From: Bacteroidetes bacterium GWF2_35_48
GTDB taxonomy: Bacteria > Bacteroidota > Bacteroidia > Bacteroidales > GWF2-35-48
NCBI GenBank assembly: GCA_001769125.1
Contig: MEOG01000039.1
Location: 1-64,000 of the forward strand
DNA length: 64,000 bases
Direction: 5' to 3'
The notes under the pieces were generated by a model. It did no database searches. It saw nothing but the letters and a program-made list of their open reading frames with translations, and was not told the DNA's origin. A program made the translations under genes and the position numbers. Positions 58,816 to 64,000 of this stretch are shown in pieces. Each line of letters starts with the position of its first letter. Position 1 is the stretch's first letter.

Positions 58816-61016
58816 AAACAATTATTTTTTTTATAACCACGTTTTTTTTCCTTTCATATAATAATGCTTTTGCGCAGACAATAACAACAGTAAATCCAAA
58901 CTCAGGTTACAGAGGTCAATTGCTCGACATTTCAATCAGTGGGCAAAGCACACACTTCACTCAGGCTACTTCCGTTTACAATGTATGGTTTAATCAGGGC
59001 AGTACAACGGTTTATCCGAATTACACCAATGCAACGAGTGAGACAGTGCTCTCTGCGCAATTTTCGTTCAGCAACAATCTGCCTTTAGGTTATTACGATG
59101 CAAATGTATATACTCCCTCTGACGGCTTAGTTACTAAATATTCGGGATTTTTGTTGAACCCGAATCCTAATCCACCCGAAATTATTACTGTAAATCCTTC
59201 TTCCGGATACAGAGGGCAAACACTAAATGTTTCGTTTAGTGGTCAAAATACGCACTTCACACAGGCTACATCGGTTTACAATGTTTGGTTTAATCAGGGC
59301 AGTACAACGATTTATCCGAATTACACCAATGCAACGAGCGAGACAACTCTCTCCACGCAATTTTCGTTCAGCAACAATCTGCCTTTAGGTTATTACGATG
59401 CAAACGTATATACACCTTCTGACGGCGTTGTAACTAAATATTCTGGATTTTTGCTAAACCCGAATCCAAACCCTCCGGAAATTATTACTGTTAATCCATC
59501 AACGGGCTACAGAAATCAATCTCTTTCTGTTTCTATAAGTGGTCAGAATACGCACTTCGATCAGGTTTTATACGGTTATAACGTTTGGTTCAGTCAGGGC
59601 AGCACAACAATATATCCGCAAAATATTAGCCCTTCTTCAACTACCCTGATAAACACTAATTTTTATTTCAATAGCTATTATCCGCTTGGTTATTATGACG
59701 TGAATGTATTTAACAATATAGATGGTGTTGTTACAAAAACAGCAGGATTTTTATTGGAAGATTGCCCGGCACCTGCTACGCCTTCGTATTCGGGAACAAT
59801 TTGTCAGGGTGCTTCTGTTACATTAACAATCCCACCTGTTCCAGATGCTACATCTTATTACTGGTATATCTCCCCTTCTTATGCTGGAAATATATCAGGG
59901 GGAACAAGCGCATCTCTCATACTTGATCCTTCATTTACGGGGAATGTTGAGGTTTATGTAATAGCAAATAATTCTTGCGGAGGAAGCGTATCTTGGCCTG
60001 CTGAAATTGTTGTTCATCCACTACCCGGTATCCCACTGAATATAACAGGAACAACAGAATTTTGTATGGGACAAACCACGGCAGTATATTCGGTATCTGC
60101 CATTTCCAATGCTGATTCGTATTCATGGCAAATAACACCAGGAAGTGCCGGAACTATTGCTGCAAATGGTATTTCTGCCAATGTAACATGGAATTCTTCT
60201 TTTATCGGAAATGCAACAATCAGTGTGCATGGCGTTAATTCATGCGGATCAGGTCTGGATGTGGCATTATTCGTGTCCATTAACAGTCAATTACCGGGAA
60301 GCGCAGGAACAATAACTGGTGCTACAACTGTTTGTCAGGGAGAAAATAATGTTATGTATACTGTTCCGGCTATTAGCGATGCCGCTTCGTATATATGGAC
60401 AATTCCTGATGGCAGCACTCTTATTACGCTTTCGAATTCTATAATTATTGATTATAGTTTTTCTGCTGCAACTGGCTTGCTTTCTGTTTATGGGAACAAT
60501 GGCTGCGGAACAGGAACATCTTCATCTGTTGTAATAACAGTAGAAACAGCACCTGATGCCCCGATTATAAGCTTAATTAATGATACATTGTTTTCAGATG
60601 TACCTTATGGTAATCAGTGGTATTATTTTGGTTCACCTATAGCAGGAGCAACAAATTCATTTTATCCGGTCATAAGCCATGGTGAATATTATGCGATTGT
60701 TAACGCCGGAAATTGTAACTCTGATACCTCTAATATTATTTATATCACGGTTGGAATAAACGAATCTGAAATCAATAAAGGTATCCTCATTTTCCCAAAT
60801 CCTGTTACCGGAGAATCTTTTGTCACGGTCAAAGGAGAAAATCTTTTAAATTGTAAAACGATTATTTATAATTCGCTTGGTCAAATTGTTAAAATAATAA
60901 ACAACACATCGAGCAATGATGCTATTATTATTCGTAAAGAAAACCTGAAACCGGGAATTTATTTTATTGAAATATCAGGCAGTAAAAAATATCAGGCTCG
61001 CTTTATAGTTGAATAA
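58812..61016 (+). CDS. Repeat-rich secreted protein with T9SS type A tail
   Basis: A 734-residue exported protein: signal peptide (about 1-22, ending AFAQ), three tandem repeats of 100 residues (about 24-123, 124-223 and 224-320) starting ITTVNP or IITVNP, with GYRGQ or GYRNQ and GYYDVNV or GYYDANV; then three or four PKD-like/Ig-like modules (about 325-640); and a Por secretion tail (about 650-734) with ILIFPNPVTGESFV and KPGIYFIEI. The first two repeats are almost identical at DNA level (58881-59180 and 59181-59480), implying recent duplication. It shares its start with the end of the O-antigen-ligase-like gene, so it may be a surface partner of the same glycan system. Confidence 0.88.
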   Translation: MKTIIFFITTFFFLSYNNAFAQTITTVNPNSGYRGQLLDISISGQSTHFTQATSVYNVWFNQGSTTVYPNYTNATSETVLSAQFSFSNNLPLGYYDANVYTPSDGLVTKYSGFLLNPNPNPPEIITVNPSSGYRGQTLNVSFSGQNTHFTQATSVYNVWFNQGSTTIYPNYTNATSETTLSTQFSFSNNLPLGYYDANVYTPSDGVVTKYSGFLLNPNPNPPEIITVNPSTGYRNQSLSVSISGQNTHFDQVLYGYNVWFSQGSTTIYPQNISPSSTTLINTNFYFNSYYPLGYYDVNVFNNIDGVVTKTAGFLLEDCPAPATPSYSGTICQGASVTLTIPPVPDATSYYWYISPSYAGNISGGTSASLILDPSFTGNVEVYVIANNSCGGSVSWPAEIVVHPLPGIPLNITGTTEFCMGQTTAVYSVSAISNADSYSWQITPGSAGTIAANGISANVTWNSSFIGNATISVHGVNSCGSGLDVALFVSINSQLPGSAGTITGATTVCQGENNVMYTVPAISDAASYIWTIPDGSTLITLSNSIIIDYSFSAATGLLSVYGNNGCGTGTSSSVVITVETAPDAPIISLINDTLFSDVPYGNQWYYFGSPIAGATNSFYPVISHGEYYAIVNAGNCNSDTSNIIYITVGINESEINKGILIFPNPVTGESFVTVKGENLLNCKTIIYNSLGQIVKIINNTSSNDAIIIRKENLKPGIYFIEISGSKKYQARFIVE

Positions 61017-61036
61017 AAACAAGGTTTGTCCGAAAA

Positions 61037-62638
61037 ATGTTCAAGAAATTAAAATTTCCACACACTTATGTAATTGTTTTTTACATCATCATCTTTGCTG
61101 CTGTATTAACATGGATAATGCCCGGTGGCGCATTCCAGCGTGAAAAGATTTATGTAAACGGAATACAGCGAAGCGTTGTTGTCAATAATTCGTTTGAGTA
61201 CACACAAAGCGAACCACAGACCTGGCAAGTGTTTTCTGCATTGTTTGACGGCTTTGTAGATAAGGCAGATATTATTATCTTCATTCTTATTATTGGTGGT
61301 GCTTTCTGGATAATGAACAGCAGCAAAGCTATTGATGTCGGTATTCTTTCTTTCCTGAAAAAAACACACAAACTCGAAAAATTTTTTCTGTTTAGGCGGC
61401 TGGGTGTAAACAACATCATTCTTGTACTCGTAATGCTTATGTTCAGCTTGTTTGGCGCTATCTTCGGAATGAGTGAAGAAACCATTGCCTTTGTAATTAT
61501 TTTTGTTCCCATGGCAATCTCAATGGGCTATGACTCTATTGTGGGAGTGTGTATGTGTTTTGTTGCTGCCGGATTAGGTTTTGCTGGGGCATTGCTTAAC
61601 CCGTTTACAATAGGAATCGCGCAAGGCATATCAGGGCTGCCACTGTTTTCAGGAATTGAATACCGCTTTGTATGCTGGATAGTACTCAATCTGATTGGAT
61701 TTATTTTCATTATCAGGTATGCGAAAAAAATTAAAAGAAACCCCAAAGCTTCGCCTGTTTATGAAGACGATCAATACTGGAGAGATAAAAAAAGTGATGA
61801 TACTGAAACTATAAAATTTCATACTCCTGTTTCTGCCTGGGTCGCTTATTTTATTTTACTTGCAGCAATGATTGTTTTTGCAATAAAATATTCAACTACA
61901 ACAATCACAATCGGCAATTCCACTTTCACTGCCCCAATGATGGCTGTAATTGCGGGTTTGTTTGCATTGTCAGGTCTTTTTACACTTCGCAAATCGGTTC
62001 ATTTTTTTATATTGAATATTTTATTGTTTACAATAATTTTTTTGATTATCGGCGTGATGGGCTATGGATGGTATGTAAAAGAAATTGCAACCCTGTTTTT
62101 TGTAATGGGAATATTTTCGGGCATTGCTATGAATTACTCACCCAACAGTATAACAAAATTATTTTTAGAGGGAGTGAAGGACATTCTCTCTGCCGCAGTA
62201 ATAGTAGGACTTGCAGGTGGAATCATTTATATCCTCAATGAAGGAAAAGTAGTAGATACGATTCTCTTTAAAATATCATCAGCCATGGAGGGGTTTGATA
62301 AGTTTGGCTCTGTAAGCATCATGTACGGTATTCAGACCTTCATAAATTTATTTATGCCCTCTGGCTCTGCCAAAGCAGCACTTACCATGCCGATGATGTC
62401 GCAATTCTCTGACCTGATAGGAATTTCACGACAGGCAACTGTTATGGCTTTTCAGTTTGGAGATGGTTTTACGAATATGATTACCCCCACATCGGGTGTG
62501 CTGCTCGGCGTTTTAAGCATAGCAAAAATCCCCTATGGTAAATGGGTAAAATGGATACTTCCTTTTATGATAATTTTAATTATTCTTGGATTATTACTGC
62601 TTATTCCGACTGTTTATTTGCAGTTGAATGGGTTTTGA
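61037..62638 (+). CDS. YfcC-family membrane carrier
   Basis: A 533-residue inner-membrane protein with about 12 helices. The N-terminal start FPHTYVIVFYIIIFAAVLTWIMPGGAF, the periplasmic loop after it, GAIFGMSEETIAFVIIFVPMA and the C-terminal MPSGSAKAALTMPMMSQFSDL and GFTNMITPTSGVLLGVL blocks (each quoted in part) are the pattern of the YfcC/arginine-ornithine-dicarboxylate carrier group. The substrate is probably an organic acid or amino acid, but the family is diverse. It begins 21 bases after the upstream T9SS gene and has a terminator directly after it. Confidence 0.9.
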   Translation: MFKKLKFPHTYVIVFYIIIFAAVLTWIMPGGAFQREKIYVNGIQRSVVVNNSFEYTQSEPQTWQVFSALFDGFVDKADIIIFILIIGGAFWIMNSSKAIDVGILSFLKKTHKLEKFFLFRRLGVNNIILVLVMLMFSLFGAIFGMSEETIAFVIIFVPMAISMGYDSIVGVCMCFVAAGLGFAGALLNPFTIGIAQGISGLPLFSGIEYRFVCWIVLNLIGFIFIIRYAKKIKRNPKASPVYEDDQYWRDKKSDDTETIKFHTPVSAWVAYFILLAAMIVFAIKYSTTTITIGNSTFTAPMMAVIAGLFALSGLFTLRKSVHFFILNILLFTIIFLIIGVMGYGWYVKEIATLFFVMGIFSGIAMNYSPNSITKLFLEGVKDILSAAVIVGLAGGIIYILNEGKVVDTILFKISSAMEGFDKFGSVSIMYGIQTFINLFMPSGSAKAALTMPMMSQFSDLIGISRQATVMAFQFGDGFTNMITPTSGVLLGVLSIAKIPYGKWVKWILPFMIILIILGLLLLIPTVYLQLNGF

Positions 62639-62645
62639 GAAAAAA

Positions 62646-62682
62646 GAAAGCCTCTTAATACAAGTACTGAAAGGCTTTCTTT
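62646..62682 (+). terminator. Rho-independent terminator after the YfcC carrier
   Basis: Stem gaaagcct/aggctttc with a loop of about 18 bases, followed by ttt. It lies eight bases after the stop codon and just before the tRNA gene. Confidence 0.6.
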
Positions 62683-62684
62683 AG

Positions 62685-62757
62685 TCGGCCCCGAGGGAGT
62701 CGAACCCTCGACCCCATGATTAAGAGTCACGTGCTCTACCAACTGAGCTAGGGGCCG
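62685..62757 (-). tRNA. tRNA-Lys (anticodon CUU)
   Basis: 73 bases on the minus strand fold as a complete cloverleaf: acceptor CGGCCCC/GGGGCCG with discriminator A, D-arm AGCTCAGTTGGTAGAGC, anticodon stem CGTGA/TCATG with loop CTCTTAA (anticodon CTT), and T-arm GAGGGTTCGACTCCCTC. CCA is not encoded. It stands alone between the YfcC carrier terminator and the CHU_C protein gene. The anticodon CUU would read AAG. Confidence 0.97.
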
Positions 62758-62884
62758 AATGTATTTTGGGATTGCAAATATATACTTTTACAGGAATTTT
62801 TTAAGAAAAAGATAAAAATATTCCTCCGGATAAATAATTTATACTTTTATTACGTATAAATAAAACAAGGTAGCGTTATGCAAC

Positions 62885-64000
62885 TTATCTTACAACAGTA
62901 ACTTTTCCTGACACGGTTTTTTGATTTCCCATAAAATCTTTATACACTGCAAGCCATGCATAAGTTCCTGCTTTAACGATTTCTCCTCCGCTTAATTTTC
63001 CATCCCATCCTTTTAATATATCCTCCGATTCAAATATCATTTCACCCCACCTGTTATATATAAATAGATGGAATGAGCCTTGCAGTATGCCGGAACCATA
63101 TAAATAAAACATATCATTAATATTATCTCCATCGGGAGAAAATGCTGTTGGAGCATAAAGAGTGTGGTAATCCTGCACTATCAATAGTTGTGATGTTGTT
63201 GCGGTGCATCCTTTATCTGTTGTTACCATAAGTGAAGCAATATATGTTCCAATTGAAGAGTATAAATGGTCTGGATTCTCAGCCAAAGAAGAACTGCCAT
63301 CCCCAAAAGACCAGTAATTTGTAATATTAAAATTTGACAAATTTGTAAATTCAACACGAGGGGTTATAATATTAGGAACTGTCGGAGTATACGTAAACCT
63401 TGCATCTGGTAAAGGGTACACAATTATAAAATCAACAAAAGTAGTATCAGCCTTGCACCCAGCAGCAGATGTAACTTGTAAAGAAACATTGTAACTGCCG
63501 GGAATATTGAAAACATGAACAGGATTTTGAGAAAGTGATAAATTATTTTCATCCTCATCGTCAAAATTCCATACATACGATTGTCCTGTATTTGGCGATG
63601 TTTCATGGAAATTTACAATAAGCGGATTACAACCGGAATAATTATCTGCCGAAACATTCAATTGGGGCGCAGGATACACATTGATATAAATAGAATCGGA
63701 ACTCGTTAAATCACATTGATCTCTTACTGTTAAAGAAACCCATTCCGATTGCGTTAAATGGGAATAATACGGTGAAGAAATAATTGAACCATCCTCTAAG
63801 GACAAGGTGTATGGGGGAACTCCGCTTCCAGGTGTTAAATAAATCTGAGTTGAATCTCCCGGACAAATAGAATTTTGAGGACATACAGCATCCAGTGTAA
63901 CTGATGGATATAATGATACTGTTATAAACTCATTGCTTCCGTTGCAATTATTACTGTCTGTAATATAGCACGAATATGAGCTTGTTGTATCGGGAGTAAC
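62885..64000 (-). CDS. Large surface protein with PKD domains and T9SS type B (CHU_C) tail, partial
   Basis: The C-terminal end of a large exported protein; the frame stays open to the right edge of the window, so the start lies outside. About 370 residues are visible. They include PKD-type domains (LNVSADNYSGCNPLIVNFHE, YVWNFDDEDENN, NYWSFGDGSSSLAENPDHLY) and a C-terminal gliding-motility-associated domain with YAPTAFSPDGDNINDMFYL, FIYNRWGEMIFES, GWDGKLSGGEIVKAGTYAW and KTVSGKVTVVR (each quoted in part). The last is the T9SS type B sorting domain. Upstream in the same frame are further Ig-like segments such as CPGDSTQIYLTPGSGVPPY. It is probably a surface adhesin or motility-related filament protein. 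Confidence 0.92.
   Translation of the reverse strand, partial: VTPDTTSSYSCYITDSNNCNGSNEFITVSLYPSVTLDAVCPQNSICPGDSTQIYLTPGSGVPPYTLSLEDGSIISSPYYSHLTQSEWVSLTVRDQCDLTSSDSIYINVYPAPQLNVSADNYSGCNPLIVNFHETSPNTGQSYVWNFDDEDENNLSLSQNPVHVFNIPGSYNVSLQVTSAAGCKADTTFVDFIIVYPLPDARFTYTPTVPNIITPRVEFTNLSNFNITNYWSFGDGSSSLAENPDHLYSSIGTYIASLMVTTDKGCTATTSQLLIVQDYHTLYAPTAFSPDGDNINDMFYLYGSGILQGSFHLFIYNRWGEMIFESEDILKGWDGKLSGGEIVKAGTYAWLAVYKDFMGNQKTVSGKVTVVR

Overview
The window reads as chromosome of an anaerobic, fermentative member of the Bacteroidota. The evidence is AT-rich DNA, several secreted proteins ending in type IX secretion (T9SS) sorting tails (type A at 605-6037, 33535-33924, 43703-44593 and 58812-61016; type B/CHU_C at 62885-64000), SprB-type repeats, TonB-dependent receptors with an N-terminal carboxypeptidase-regulatory-like domain, and repeated promoter-like boxes of the Bacteroidota form TAnnTTTG. 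Most genes are ordinary chromosomal ones. Nothing looks like a prophage, an integrated plasmid or a CRISPR locus.

Layout. 1-11 kb: small antitoxin-like gene, a giant LamG/cohesin-like/SprB-repeat adhesin, ettA, an outer-membrane barrel candidate and a TPR-SpoIIE phosphatase. 11-19 kb: a glycosyltransferase, kdsB, purH, ruvB, an undecaprenyl-phosphate sugar transferase and ribH. 19-28 kb: korAB (2-oxoacid:ferredoxin oxidoreductase), the tig-clpP-clpX proteostasis block, a lysozyme-like membrane protein and a coiled-coil lipoprotein. 28-34 kb: methyltransferase, a beta-propeller-like lipoprotein, a second TPR-SpoIIE phosphatase and a tiny T9SS-tail protein. 34-37 kb: wtpABC tungstate importer. 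37.9-41.5 kb: hydCBA, an NAD-linked [FeFe]-hydrogenase, followed by the wreck of an ALDH7-type aldehyde dehydrogenase gene. 42.6-53 kb: a secreted sulfite-oxidase-fold-like protein, a T9SS protein and a co-directional block made of an IGIDDTD-domain protein, a polytopic membrane protein and two successive lipoprotein plus TonB-receptor pairs. 53-64 kb: YfaP-like protein, zupT, small conserved proteins, an O-antigen-ligase-like protein with TPRs, a repeat-rich T9SS protein, a YfcC-type carrier, tRNA-Lys(CUU) and the start-less end of a CHU_C protein.

How the genes fit together. KorAB makes reduced ferredoxin from 2-oxoacids. HydABC would dispose of NADH electrons as H2. WtpABC would supply tungsten to enzymes encoded elsewhere. 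EttA, Tig, ClpP and ClpX are housekeeping. The TonB-receptor/lipoprotein block is an outer-membrane uptake system of unknown cargo.

The most unusual content is of three kinds. (1) Two copies of a small inverted-repeat element (29315-29521 and 55899-56043) have 4-bp target duplications and internal stems held by compensatory base changes; one copy is itself interrupted by two smaller palindromes. (2) The hydrogenase gamma subunit HydC has lost three of the four cysteines that normally hold its [2Fe-2S] cluster, and HydB lacks the extra iron-sulfur domains of bifurcating enzymes. (3) Intergenic DNA is full of 7-bp-period tandem repeats of differing sequence and of hairpin repeats, some inside operons and one in frame inside a phosphatase gene.
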